Assembly: GCF_030733265.1 (NCBI RefSeq)
Contig: NZ_JASHJI010000001.1
Span: forward strand, 744,001-808,000
Direction: 5' to 3'
DNA: 64,000 nucleotides
Source of the DNA: Roseibium sp. MMSF_3412
GTDB taxonomy: Bacteria; Pseudomonadota; Alphaproteobacteria; Rhizobiales; Stappiaceae
Shown here in pieces: positions 52,595 to 61,968 of the stretch. Made by a program: the position numbers and the translations under genes. Positions within the stretch are counted from its first letter, which is position 1. Each line of letters begins with the position of its first letter. The notes beneath the pieces were generated by a model. It was not told where the DNA came from and did no database searches. It was given only the letters and a program-made list of their open reading frames with translations.

Positions 52595-55500
52595 TCACTC
52601 CGCTGCGATGGCCGACTGATAGTTGTCGTTCGACCATGTTCCGTCCTGTTCGGCGCGCTCCGCGTCCCGGTCAGGATGCGCCTGGACCTGTTCGACAGAT
52701 TTTCGCCTGCGGGCATAGACCATCGCGAACATGGGCGGGGCGAAGTAGAACGAAATCACCGTCGACAGAAGAACCCCGCCCGCGATCGACATTGCGAAGG
52801 GCGGCCAGAAGCCGCCGCCGCCGAGGATCAGCGGCAAAAAGCCTCCGAATGTCGTCAGCGTGGTCGAGACAATATGCCGGCTCGAACCCATGACCACGTC
52901 GACCATCGCGGCCTGGTCGCCGTTTGCCGCGTCTTCGTTTTGCTGCATGCCCGTCAGGATGATGATGGCTGCATTGATCGAAACGCCAATAGAACCGATC
53001 ACGCCGATGATCGCGTTGATCCCGAACGGATACTGAAAGACGGCGAGCGCAAAGATACTCAGCCCGGCGGACAGACCGGCAACGGCAAGCGTCACGGCTG
53101 CAAGACGGAACGAATTGAACGTCAGCACGATCGCAGCGATTGAAAGCGGCACGATCAGACCCAGCGACCCGATCAGGTTCTTCAGGGTGTCATCCCTGGC
53201 GTCAGAATCTCCACCCGTTTCCATGCGATAGCCATCGGGCAAGGCATAGCCGGCAAGTTCCAGTTCCGATTGAAGTTTTTTGAGAGCTTCTTCCGGGAGG
53301 ACACCATACTGGACAAAGGCCTGAACCGTGTTTGTGCGCTCACCGTTGCGCCGGTTGATCTGCCCCTCGGAAGGTTCCACCCGCAAATCGGCAATCGCCG
53401 ACAGAGGGACCCCCTCATAGTCGGCACTCCCTGGAACCCCGCTGCCGGGCAGGAGCGGCAGGCTGGCGATCCGCGAGAGATCGCCTCTCTTCGCATCACC
53501 AACGCGCACGCGAACCGGCAGCTCTTCCGTGCCTTCGATGAGGCTGCCACCGGTTGCCCCTTCCAGTGTTGCTTCAAGCTGCTGCGCGACATCTCCGAGG
53601 CCAAGACCCAGCAGGCGCGCCTTGTCCTCGTCCACGGACAGTTTGAGTTTCGGCGCGCCGCCACCCAGCGTCGTACGGACGACGGTCACCTCTTCAACGC
53701 GGGCCGCTAGACCGCGCAGAAGATCTCCCTGCTCCCGCAGGACTTCCAGCGACGGACCGACCAGCCGCAATTCGACGGGAGCATCCACGGGCGGTCCCTG
53801 AACGAGATCGCGCACCAGTATCCGTGCGCCCGGGAACTGTGCCGAAAGCTCCGCCTGAAGGGCCGGAACGAGACGGGTGGTCGCCTCCTCGGACGCTGTC
53901 GTGACCAGCGCCTGCGCAAAGGCCGGAGCCTGATCCCGGTTGCCGACGATGTTGTAGTAGAAGGCCGGCGCGCTCTTTCCGACAACCCAGGTGACCTGCT
54001 CGACGCCTTCGGTTCCGGCAAGCACCCTGTCGATTTCCCGCGCCGTGGACGACGTCTGCGAGATCGCCGTTCCATCCGCGAGCTCGACCTCGACATGAAA
54101 CTGGTTCCGGTCGACACCGGGGAAAAACTGCGCCGTCAGCGTGGGCATGCTCATGAAACCGATCACGGGGAGCACCAAAGCGAATGCGACGGAGCTTGCC
54201 GGGTTGCGCATTGCCATCTTCAGCGAGAACCGGAACGGCACCGACAGCAGCTTTGCCGGAGAAAACCTGACGCGGCGCGCCTTGTTTGACTGCGCGGGCA
54301 GCACCCAGCCGGCAATGGCGGCCGTCAGTGTGACCGCGACGACAAATGACCACAGCAGCATGATGATCACGGCGATTGCGATTGCCCCGACAAAGTCCCC
54401 GGCAGGCCCCGGCAGCAGCACCATCGGCATGAAGGACAGCGCGGTCGTGACGGTCGACGCCAGCAACGGGGCGAACAGGCGGCGCACCGCGTTGCCGACC
54501 GCCTCGCGCCGGCTCAGTCCGCGTTGCAGCGCCTGGCCGATCTCGTCGGTCATGACGATCCCGGCATCGACCAGAAGTCCGAGGGCAACGATCAGGCCCG
54601 TGAGCGACATCTGGTGAAGCGGCAAGCCGATCATGCTCATGGTGGCGAAGGACGCGAGCGTGACCACGGGCAGCACCATTGCAACGATCAGCGCAGACCG
54701 GAACCCCATGGTCACGAGCAGAACCGCGACGACAAGACCCATCCCGATCGCAATGTTGAGGCCGACATTGGAAAGACGATCAATGGTGTAAAGACTCTGG
54801 TCGAACACCAGCTGATGTTCGATGGAATAGGGCATCTCGGCTTCGAATTCCGCGATCTTGCCGCGCACCCGTTGCATCCATGCATCGACCTGAAGCCCGT
54901 CGGCAATCTTTGCGGAAACGAGGATTGCCGGCCTTCCGCCCGAAAAGGCAAGTTCCTCGACCGGCTCCCGTTTGCCCTTGCCAACGGCCGCGACATCGCC
55001 GACGCGGGTGACAAGCCCTGTCCGGCTCGTTGCAACGGGGATCTGCCGGATCCTGTCGAGCGCGGTGATCTCACCCTCCACCTCGATGAGGAACTCGCGC
55101 TCTGACGCACGCAGGCGGCCCGCGCGTACCTTTGCGTCCGCGGCCCTGATTGCGGCCGATACCTGGTCGACCGTCAGCGACAGCGATGCCAGGAGCGCCG
55201 GATCGATCCTGACCAGAATTTCTTCTTCGGCCTCGCCGAAAATTTCAACCGACTTTGTTCCAGGTACATTCCGCAAGACATCGGAAAGGCCTTCGGCATA
55301 GCGCAGCAGGACGGCATCCGACACGCTGTCATGCTTCGGGACGAGGGCGCTGATGGAGGCGAATGCCCCGGCACCTTCAGTGCTGAATTCCGGTTCGAAA
55401 ACGCCTTGCGGAAACTCGCGGGTCGCGTCGCCGATCTTGTCGCGGATCTCCGACCAGACCTGTTCGATCACGTCGTCCTGCAAGGTGTCGAGCAGCTCGA

Positions 55501-55777
55501 TCTGAATGATCGAGATCGAAGAGGAAGACGTCGATTCGATCACGTCGATCTCTTCGATCTCGCGCAGTTCCTCTTCCACCTTTTCGGTGACCAGTGCTTC
55601 GACCCTTGCCGGATCCGCACCGGGATAGACCGTGGTCACCGTTGCAAAGAGGTTGGTGATCGTCGGGTCTTCCTGACGCCCGATGCCGATCAGCGCCGAA
55701 AGCCCGGCCGCAACTATGACGAGGATCGTGAGGGCAACAAGACGCGGTTGCCTGAAGAACGTCGTATACATGCTCAC
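52595..55777 (-). CDS. RND-family efflux transporter permease (AcrB/MexF-like, HAE1)
   Basis: The 1060-residue protein begins at GTG 55777, overlapping the stop of the periplasmic partner (GTGA); an ATG two codons later is an alternative. It has the RND topology of twelve membrane segments with two large periplasmic loops (about 35-335 and 560-860). The proton-relay region in TM4 reads GLLVDAGIVMTDE, and the N-terminal RQPRLVALTILVIVAAGLSA is typical. It forms a drug or toxic-compound efflux pump with the adaptor at 55774. No outer-membrane TolC partner is in the window. Confidence 0.93.
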   Translation of the reverse strand: MSMYTTFFRQPRLVALTILVIVAAGLSALIGIGRQEDPTITNLFATVTTVYPGADPARVEALVTEKVEEELREIEEIDVIESTSSSSISIIQIELLDTLQDDVIEQVWSEIRDKIGDATREFPQGVFEPEFSTEGAGAFASISALVPKHDSVSDAVLLRYAEGLSDVLRNVPGTKSVEIFGEAEEEILVRIDPALLASLSLTVDQVSAAIRAADAKVRAGRLRASEREFLIEVEGEITALDRIRQIPVATSRTGLVTRVGDVAAVGKGKREPVEELAFSGGRPAILVSAKIADGLQVDAWMQRVRGKIAEFEAEMPYSIEHQLVFDQSLYTIDRLSNVGLNIAIGMGLVVAVLLVTMGFRSALIVAMVLPVVTLASFATMSMIGLPLHQMSLTGLIVALGLLVDAGIVMTDEIGQALQRGLSRREAVGNAVRRLFAPLLASTVTTALSFMPMVLLPGPAGDFVGAIAIAVIIMLLWSFVVAVTLTAAIAGWVLPAQSNKARRVRFSPAKLLSVPFRFSLKMAMRNPASSVAFALVLPVIGFMSMPTLTAQFFPGVDRNQFHVEVELADGTAISQTSSTAREIDRVLAGTEGVEQVTWVVGKSAPAFYYNIVGNRDQAPAFAQALVTTASEEATTRLVPALQAELSAQFPGARILVRDLVQGPPVDAPVELRLVGPSLEVLREQGDLLRGLAARVEEVTVVRTTLGGGAPKLKLSVDEDKARLLGLGLGDVAQQLEATLEGATGGSLIEGTEELPVRVRVGDAKRGDLSRIASLPLLPGSGVPGSADYEGVPLSAIADLRVEPSEGQINRRNGERTNTVQAFVQYGVLPEEALKKLQSELELAGYALPDGYRMETGGDSDARDDTLKNLIGSLGLIVPLSIAAIVLTFNSFRLAAVTLAVAGLSAGLSIFALAVFQYPFGINAIIGVIGSIGVSINAAIIILTGMQQNEDAANGDQAAMVDVVMGSSRHIVSTTLTTFGGFLPLILGGGGFWPPFAMSIAGGVLLSTVISFYFAPPMFAMVYARRRKSVEQVQAHPDRDAERAEQDGTWSNDNYQSAIAAE

Positions 55778-56973
55778 GCCCCCTCGCCGCTCAGGCCGAC
55801 CTGTTGGCCGACCACCACGCGGTGCACGCCGTCGGCGACAATGTTCGTGTCGCCGGAAATCGTGCCGCGCACGAAGGATCTTGTCGCGTCGGCGTGGAGC
55901 ACCTCAACGGCCTCGCGCCTGATTTCAAAGACATCCTTTCCCGTATCCGATCCGGCTTCGACCACGGCCAGCAGCGTCCAGAGACCGCGCGGCCCTTCTT
56001 TCAGGGCGGCTGTCGGCACCCAGTAGCCGTCCGCCGCGATCGTCTCGGTCAGCGAAAGTTCGGCAAGCCGCCCGAACTGCGGCGCGGCATCCGCAACCTC
56101 GAGTTCAAAGAGCGTTTCGATCGTGCGCGTGCTGGTCTGAAGATCGGGACGCAGACCGGACAGCCTTGCCTGAAACAACCTATCGGAAATGCGGATCTCA
56201 AACGTGCCGTTCCGGTCCAGACGGTCGACAACTTCCGGCGCCAGGCCGATACGAACGGTCGGCATGGCAACCTCAAGCAGGCGAAGCACGGGCGCGCCTG
56301 GCGCGACCGTCGCACCCTCGTCCAGCAGTCTTTCACCAACCGAGCCGTCGAAAGGAGCCGTCAGGACGGATTTGTCGAGACTGATGTCGATGGCCTCGAT
56401 CGCCGCATCGATCTGGTCCAGGGTTGCGTCGAGCCGGGACAGGGCAAGGCGGGCCTCGTCAAGGATCTGATCGCTGACATGCCCGCCATCGCGAAGTTTC
56501 TGGCGGCGTTCCAGCGTGAGGGCTGCAAGCTCCCTGTCGCTTTCCGCAGCCTTGCGATTGGCGGCCTGGCGTCTTTTTTCAGCCTCAAGCGTGCGCGTAT
56601 CCAGAACCGCGATCACCTCGCCTTTGCTGATCAGGTCACCCTCATCGAACTTGATCGTCCGGATCGTTCCTGACAGTTCAAACCCGAGATCGGTCCGCCG
56701 GGCCGGTTCCAGGCGGCCGACAAAACTTCGGGTCACCTCGTATCCGGCCTGATGCTCGGGTTTGACTGGGCGGACCTCAACGAGCGGAGCTGCCTGAACC
56801 GCCGGTTTTTCCGCTGCGCGCATCTGGATCGTGGTCACGCCGATCATCACGGCAGCGGCAGCAATCCCGACATTGATCGAGAATGTTGTCAGGCTGACGA
56901 GCCTGCGCCCAAGCTTTTTCAGAGATCCATTGCCGGGTTTGCCCGTATCAGGAACAGAATTCTCGTTCGACAT
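55774..56973 (-). CDS. RND efflux periplasmic adaptor (membrane fusion protein)
   Basis: The protein has 399 residues from the ATG at 56973 (GAGG eight bases before); an upstream start would add 16 residues. It has one N-terminal membrane segment (SLTTFSINVGIAAAAVMIGV). A lipoyl half is seen in GRLEPARRTDLGFELSGTIR with FDEGDLISKGEVIAVLDTR, then a coiled-coil hairpin (EAEKRRQAANRKAAESDREL) and the second lipoyl half SVLTAPFDGSVGERLLDEGA. It joins the RND pump to an outer-membrane channel. It is divergent from the TetR gene. Confidence 0.93.
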   Translation of the reverse strand: MSNENSVPDTGKPGNGSLKKLGRRLVSLTTFSINVGIAAAAVMIGVTTIQMRAAEKPAVQAAPLVEVRPVKPEHQAGYEVTRSFVGRLEPARRTDLGFELSGTIRTIKFDEGDLISKGEVIAVLDTRTLEAEKRRQAANRKAAESDRELAALTLERRQKLRDGGHVSDQILDEARLALSRLDATLDQIDAAIEAIDISLDKSVLTAPFDGSVGERLLDEGATVAPGAPVLRLLEVAMPTVRIGLAPEVVDRLDRNGTFEIRISDRLFQARLSGLRPDLQTSTRTIETLFELEVADAAPQFGRLAELSLTETIAADGYWVPTAALKEGPRGLWTLLAVVEAGSDTGKDVFEIRREAVEVLHADATRSFVRGTISGDTNIVADGVHRVVVGQQVGLSGEGA

Positions 56974-57042
56974 TGCTGTGTCCTCGTCTTCCGTTTGACG
57001 GCATCCGCTCCAGGCCTGCACTGCTGCTGAATGTGAACGGTT

Positions 57043-57074
57043 CTAACTATGTTATTGTTGCTAACATATGTTAG
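57043..57074. promoter_or_regulatory. Tandem operators between the efflux and tetR genes
   Basis: CTAACATATGTTAG (57061-57074) is a perfect 14-base palindrome. A close copy, CTAACTATGTTAT (57043-57055), lies 18 bases upstream in the same register. They sit in the 155-base divergent gap, the expected place for TetR autoregulation and pump repression. Confidence 0.75.
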
Positions 57075-57128
57075 AAGAATTAACTTCGACAAGAGATTCG
57101 AGGAAAAAAAATTCAAAAGCAGCAGAAA

Positions 57129-57755
57129 ATGGCCGAAACCAAAATCAAGAAAAAGCGCGCCTATCACCACGGCGACCTGCGCGGACAGCTTCTTTCAGCA
57201 GCCGGAAATCTGCTCGAAGAACATGGCCCCGACGGGTTTTCCATGTCGGATGCCTGCCGTCTTGCGGGGGTCAGCACAGCAGCGCCCTACCGGCATTTCG
57301 CAAACAAGCAGGACCTGTTGCTTGAAGTCGCCAAGGACGGTCTTCAACGGCTCGGCACCGAGATGGAAGACAATGCATCAAAACACGAAAGAGGCACGGT
57401 GCGGTCGATTTCGGCCATCGGACGTGCCTATGTCGACTTCGCAATCCGCGAGCCGCACACCTTCCGGCTGATGTTCAGCACGCGCTCGCATTCGGGACGC
57501 ATCGAGGAACTGAGGGAGGTCGGCCGCGCTTCCTACGGCGTGCTTCTGCGCGAGGTTGCGCGCTTCCTGGCCGAACCGGACATTACCGAAACCGTTACCC
57601 GCGCCTCCTTTCCCCTGTGGACACAGGTGCACGGTCTTTCGTTTCTGGCGATCGACGGCAAGCTGGAAGTCACGTCCTTTCCGGTCGACATCGACGAGTC
57701 CATTCTGATCGCCACGGAGCGGCTGCTGCCGCCCGCAGCCAATGCCAAGGCTTGA
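57129..57755 (+). CDS. TetR-family regulator of the divergent RND pump
   Basis: The 208-residue protein has an N-terminal HTH at about 30-52 (FSMSDACRLAGVSTAAPYRH, then FANKQDLL), after a basic leader (KIKKKRAYHHGDLRGQLL). The C-terminal ligand domain is of the TetR_C WHG type (SFPLWTQVHGLSFLAIDGKL). It diverges from the adaptor and pump genes with two palindromic operators between, so it is very likely a local repressor whose ligand is a pump substrate. Confidence 0.92.
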   Translation: MAETKIKKKRAYHHGDLRGQLLSAAGNLLEEHGPDGFSMSDACRLAGVSTAAPYRHFANKQDLLLEVAKDGLQRLGTEMEDNASKHERGTVRSISAIGRAYVDFAIREPHTFRLMFSTRSHSGRIEELREVGRASYGVLLREVARFLAEPDITETVTRASFPLWTQVHGLSFLAIDGKLEVTSFPVDIDESILIATERLLPPAANAKA

Positions 57756-57837
57756 CCAGGTCCCGCCTTGCGCCTAATCCAGCGCGAAGGTTCATCATTT
57801 CAAGAAGCGGCTCATGTACGGGCCGCCGGAGCGGGGC

Positions 57838-58677
57838 ATGTCCCAGACAGGCAGAGACAAACGTCAGGGCGCGGTGAAACAGATCACCAGCCACTCCAAT
57901 CCGATCGTCAAGGAAATCAAGGGGCTGGTGGCGCAGCGCAAGCACCGCAGTCAATCAGGGCTGTTCGTTGCCGAAGGCCTGAAGCTTGCAACCGATGCGA
58001 TCGAAGCAGGCTGGGACGTGCGCTATCTCGCACTCGGTCCGGAGGCAAGGGAAAACCCGGTTGCGCAAAAGACAGCAGCGACCGCAAAGGCCCGTGGAGC
58101 GCTCATTCTGGAAGTGTCGACGGCGGTGATGTCCGCCATGACACGCAAGGACAATCCCCAGATGGTTGTTGGTGTCTACGGGCAGAGGATCCTCACCGCG
58201 AAGGACATCGACGCATCCGCAAGCATCCTTTGGGTTGCGCTCGACAGGGTGCGCGATCCCGGCAACCTTGGAACGATCATCCGGACAGTTGATGCCATCG
58301 GCGGCAGCGGCGTTATGCTGGTCGGCGACTGTACAGACCCGTTTGCGGTCGAAACCGTTCGCGCGACGATGGGTTCGCTGTTCCATGTTCCCCTCGCCAG
58401 AATGAGCAAGGAGGAGTTCAAGTCCCTTGCCGGCAAATGGCCCGGGACAGTTGCGGCAACGCACCTGAAGGGTTCCGTGGACTACCGCACACCCGACTAC
58501 GCGGACCCCGTGCTCCTCGTGATGGGCAATGAGCAGAAGGGGCTGGAAGATGACATGGCCGCTGCCTGCCCGACCCTGATCAGGATACCGCAGGCCGGAC
58601 AGGCCGACAGCCTCAATCTCGCGGTTGCGACCGGCGTCGCGCTCTATGAAATCCGCCGCAAACATCTGGAGCTCTGA
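57838..58677 (+). CDS. SpoU/TrmH-family RNA methyltransferase
   Basis: The protein has 279 residues from the ATG at 57838, which has GGAG six bases upstream; an ATG at 57814 is an alternative. The N-terminal substrate-binding domain contains ITSHSNPIVKEIKGL and GLFVAEGLKLA. The SPOUT core has motif 1 ALDRVRDPGNLGTIIRT, motif 2 LLVMGNEQKGL and motif 3 ADSLNLAVATGVALYE. It 2'-O-methylates rRNA or tRNA; the exact site is not assignable. It ends three bases before the next gene, so they are probably co-transcribed. Confidence 0.93.
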   Translation: MSQTGRDKRQGAVKQITSHSNPIVKEIKGLVAQRKHRSQSGLFVAEGLKLATDAIEAGWDVRYLALGPEARENPVAQKTAATAKARGALILEVSTAVMSAMTRKDNPQMVVGVYGQRILTAKDIDASASILWVALDRVRDPGNLGTIIRTVDAIGGSGVMLVGDCTDPFAVETVRATMGSLFHVPLARMSKEEFKSLAGKWPGTVAATHLKGSVDYRTPDYADPVLLVMGNEQKGLEDDMAAACPTLIRIPQAGQADSLNLAVATGVALYEIRRKHLEL

Positions 58678-58680
58678 ACC

Positions 58681-59538
58681 ATGCGTCTCTTCGTCTTTGG
58701 CGTCGGGTTTTCTTCCAAGGCTTTCATCGAGGAATGCCGCGACCGGTTTGAGTGGATCGGCGGCACGACGCGCTCGCAAGAAAAAGCAGAGGCACTTGAA
58801 GACATGGGCGTCGCCCCCTTTCTCTTCAGCGGTGAAGACAAGGGTGCGGGCATCGCCGAGGCGCTCAAAACGGCGACCCATGTTCTGGTATCCATAGCGC
58901 CGAACGAGGCGGGAGATCCCGTTCTCAGTCAGCACGGCGATGACATCGCAGCCGGCAAACCCGGCTGGCTCGGTTATCTGTCCACCGTGGGCGTTTACGG
59001 CAATCACGACGGTGCCTGGGTGGACGAGGACACACCCTGCCGTCCGGTTTCCAAACGCTCGGTGCAGCGCGTTGCCGCCGAGAACGCCTGGCTGGAGTTT
59101 TCGGCACAACATGGCATTCCGGTCCAGATTTTCCGCCTATCCGGCATCTACGGTCCCGGCAGAAATACGTTCGAGAATTTCAGGAAGGGCAAGGCCCGGC
59201 GCCTCGTGAAGCCCGGCCAGGTGTTCAACCGCATACACGTGGCCGATATCGCAGGTAGCTTGAAACTCGCAATCAACAGGCCCGGGACACGTGTCTACAA
59301 CATCACCGATGACGAACCCGCCCCGCCGCAGGACGTCGTCACCTATGCCGCGGAACTGCTCGGCGTGGCACCGCCGCCGGAAATTCCGTTCGAAACCGCG
59401 GATCTGACGCCCATGGCAAGGTCGTTTTACGGTGAAAACAAACGTGTTTCAAACGCACGGCTCAAGACAGAACTGGGGTACACTTTCCGGTATCCAAACT
59501 ACCGGATCGCCTTGAAAGACCTGCTGACAACCCTCTAA
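58681..59538 (+). CDS. NAD(P)-dependent epimerase/reductase-like protein (YeeZ type)
   Basis: The 285-residue extended-SDR protein starts MRLFVFGVGFSSKAF (cofactor loop GVGFSSKA). It has LVSIAPNEAGDPVL, the YLSTVGVYGNHDG stretch (active-site region) and the C-terminal FYGENKRVSNARLKTELGYT common to YeeZ-like proteins. The classical YxxxK is not clear, so it may be a binding rather than a catalytic protein. It begins three bases after the RNA methyltransferase. The substrate is unknown. Confidence 0.85.
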   Translation: MRLFVFGVGFSSKAFIEECRDRFEWIGGTTRSQEKAEALEDMGVAPFLFSGEDKGAGIAEALKTATHVLVSIAPNEAGDPVLSQHGDDIAAGKPGWLGYLSTVGVYGNHDGAWVDEDTPCRPVSKRSVQRVAAENAWLEFSAQHGIPVQIFRLSGIYGPGRNTFENFRKGKARRLVKPGQVFNRIHVADIAGSLKLAINRPGTRVYNITDDEPAPPQDVVTYAAELLGVAPPPEIPFETADLTPMARSFYGENKRVSNARLKTELGYTFRYPNYRIALKDLLTTL

Positions 59539-59580
59539 GATGCGCAGACCCGCGCACAGACCCCCTGGTGGTTCCCCCTG

Positions 59581-61386
59581 ATGCGAATAGCATGGAAGAT
59601 TTTTGGAATATCGCTGATCGTTTTCCTGATCATGGCTACCGCCGCCACCTATTCGATTTACAAAATATACGAGATCAACAAAGAGCTTCAGCTGATCTCC
59701 AGCGTGTTTTCACCGCTCCGGCACGAAGTCGCACAGATTGAAGTCATCGCGCTTCAGGAAGAACTCGAACTGCAGCGGGTGGAAAAGCTGGAAGCGGAGC
59801 TGCGCGCCGACCGGCTGGAAGCGCTCAGCTACGGAAAGACCGACGCGGAGATCGATGCGGCGGTCACGCAGAACCCGGATCTTGTTGCCCGTATCAACCA
59901 CCTTGAGCAAAGGCTCGAAACCGGGCTTGGGCTGTTTGAAGCCAGCGCGAACAAGGTGGAAGAGCTGCTCCGGTCCGCCGAAAAACGCGTCCGGGATGCG
60001 CAGGACGAGGCGACGTCGCTGGAAGACAAACTGGAGCTCGCGGCGCTTTACCCGACACTGATCGCGATCGAGACCCAGCACAGCAGTTTTCACAGTCACG
60101 CGCTCAATCTCGTCAAGTCCGCCGATCTGCCGCCCGCAACGCGGGAAAGCCTTGAAGAACAGCTGGAAAGCGAAGAAACAAAGCTTACCGAAAGACTGGA
60201 TTCCCTGCGCGAACATGTCAGTGCGTTCACAGACCAGTCGATTGCCACGGCGGCGCTGCACGAACAGCAGGCGCTCTATGCCAGTATTGCCGCAACCGCC
60301 ACAGCGGGACTACTGGCGCTGCTCCTGTCCTCTCTGGTGATCTCCGGAATTCTCAGGCCCATGCGCGCCCTTTCCTCCGGTGCAAAGCGCGTGGAAGAAG
60401 GCGATTTCGAGATCGAACTGAAACAGCTTTCGAGGGACGAAATCGGTTCCCTGACGCAAAGCTTCAACACGATGGTCCACGGGCTGCGCAATACCCAGAG
60501 GATCAAGGACACATTCGGCCAGTATCTTGACCCCAGGGTCGTCTCCGGCCTGATCGCCGACCAGTCGGATGCAACGGCAGGTCAGAAGAAGGTTGTCTCC
60601 GTCTATTTCTCCGACCTTGCCGACTTCACGACGATCTCCGAGCAGTTCACGCCCAACGGGCTTGTCCGCCTGCTCAACCGCTATCTCGATCTGATGTCTT
60701 CGGAAATCACGGCGCGGGAAGGTGTCATCGACAAATATATCGGCGACGCGATCATGGCCTACTGGGCACAGCCCTTCTCCGATGACGGAAACCAGGCTGC
60801 GCTCGCAGTGGAGAGCGCGCTTACCAATGTCCACCTCATGGAACAGTTTCAGAAGGAGCTGCCGGAACTGACCGGCCTGCAGAAAAACCTTCCCGTCCTG
60901 CGGCAGCGGATCGGCATCGCGACCGGTGAGGCCGTGATCGGTTCGATCGGCTCGGCCAAGACCAAGAACTACACCATCATGGGGGACACGGTGAACCTTG
61001 GCGCGCGCCTCGAAGCCGCCAACAAGATTTACGGAACGCAGATCCTCGTCTGCCAGAGGACACGGGACAGTGCGTCCGGCCTCGAGTTCAGGGCAATCGA
61101 CACGATCCAGGTGAAAGGCAAGACGCAACCGACACGCGTCTATGCCCCCCTTGCCCACACCAGCGAAATGACAGACGCGCTCCGGGACTTGCAGGGCGCA
61201 TCCGAGACCGCGCTTCAAGCCTTTGCCGATGCAAACTGGTCCGAGGCGCGCACAGGCTTCGAAAAAATACTTGCGGCCTATCCTCACGACGGAATAGCCG
61301 CCGTTTTCCTGAACCGGCTCGAACTGATATCGGCGCAAGGAGCACCGGTGGACTGGGACGGCGTGTGGCACCTGAATACGAAATAG
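59581..61386 (+). CDS. Membrane-bound class III adenylate/guanylate cyclase with HAMP domain
   Basis: The protein has 601 residues: TM1 at about 5-25 (IFGISLIVFLIMATAATY), a mostly coiled-coil periplasmic region (about 35-235, EELELQRVEKLEAELRADRL), then TM2 at about 238-260 (ATATAGLLALLLSSLVISGI). HAMP at about 260-310 is followed by a cyclase domain at about 335-520. The metal aspartates are in YFSDLADFTTISEQF and DKYIGDAIMAYW, and the purine-side motif is YTIMGDTVNLGARL. The C-terminal 60 residues look TPR-like (DANWSEARTGFEKILAAYPH). It would make cAMP in response to a periplasmic cue; the nucleotide is inferred. Confidence 0.92.
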   Translation: MRIAWKIFGISLIVFLIMATAATYSIYKIYEINKELQLISSVFSPLRHEVAQIEVIALQEELELQRVEKLEAELRADRLEALSYGKTDAEIDAAVTQNPDLVARINHLEQRLETGLGLFEASANKVEELLRSAEKRVRDAQDEATSLEDKLELAALYPTLIAIETQHSSFHSHALNLVKSADLPPATRESLEEQLESEETKLTERLDSLREHVSAFTDQSIATAALHEQQALYASIAATATAGLLALLLSSLVISGILRPMRALSSGAKRVEEGDFEIELKQLSRDEIGSLTQSFNTMVHGLRNTQRIKDTFGQYLDPRVVSGLIADQSDATAGQKKVVSVYFSDLADFTTISEQFTPNGLVRLLNRYLDLMSSEITAREGVIDKYIGDAIMAYWAQPFSDDGNQAALAVESALTNVHLMEQFQKELPELTGLQKNLPVLRQRIGIATGEAVIGSIGSAKTKNYTIMGDTVNLGARLEAANKIYGTQILVCQRTRDSASGLEFRAIDTIQVKGKTQPTRVYAPLAHTSEMTDALRDLQGASETALQAFADANWSEARTGFEKILAAYPHDGIAAVFLNRLELISAQGAPVDWDGVWHLNTK

Positions 61387-61509
61387 CAAATCTCTGACGA
61401 GGCTCACGGGCTCGACAGCATTGCGGCGACACTTGACGCCAAAGCGCCAACGACCCAGCTTCGGTTCAAAGCCGCCGGCCGGCTTGCAGCAAAACAAGGG
61501 AAAGACAAC

Positions 61510-61968
61510 ATGAGCAATTGGCGCGTTTACCTGTCAGGCGAAATTCACACGGACTGGCGCGAGCGGATCATCGAAGGCGTCAAGGCGATCAACCTGCCCG
61601 TCGAGTTTTCGGCACCGGTTACCGATCACGGCGCCAGCGACGATTGCGGCACCCACATCCTTGGCGATGAGGACAAGAAATTCTGGTATGATCACAAGGG
61701 CGCCAAGGTGAATGCCATACGCACCCGCACCCTGATCGAAAAATCCGACATCGTGGTGGTGCGCTTCGGTGACAAGTACAAACAATGGAACGCTGCCTTC
61801 GACGCCGGGTATGCCTCGGCTCTCGGCAAGTCGCTGATCGTCGTTCACGACCCGTCGCTGACCCATCCGCTCAAGGAAGTCGACGGTGCGGCACTGGCGG
61901 TGGCCGAAACCTCCGAACAGGTCACCGAGATCCTGAAATACGTCATTCTGGGGCAGCTGGACCGTTGA
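61510..61968 (+). CDS. ytoQ: YtoQ-family protein, deoxyribosyltransferase-like fold
   Basis: The 152-residue protein matches the YtoQ family: WRVYLSGEIHTDWRERI, PVTDHGASDDCGTHILG, KVNAIRTRTLIEKSDIVVVR and WNAAFDAGYASALGKSLIVV. The last stretch resembles the DxGTxxExGyAxAlgKpvi pattern of nucleoside 2-deoxyribosyltransferases, with Asp where those have the catalytic Glu. A nucleotide-sugar or base-exchange role is therefore possible but unproven. It is 123 bases after the cyclase, with GGGAAAGACAAC before the ATG. A distinctive conserved Cys (DDCG) is present. Confidence 0.85.
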   Translation: MSNWRVYLSGEIHTDWRERIIEGVKAINLPVEFSAPVTDHGASDDCGTHILGDEDKKFWYDHKGAKVNAIRTRTLIEKSDIVVVRFGDKYKQWNAAFDAGYASALGKSLIVVHDPSLTHPLKEVDGAALAVAETSEQVTEILKYVILGQLDR

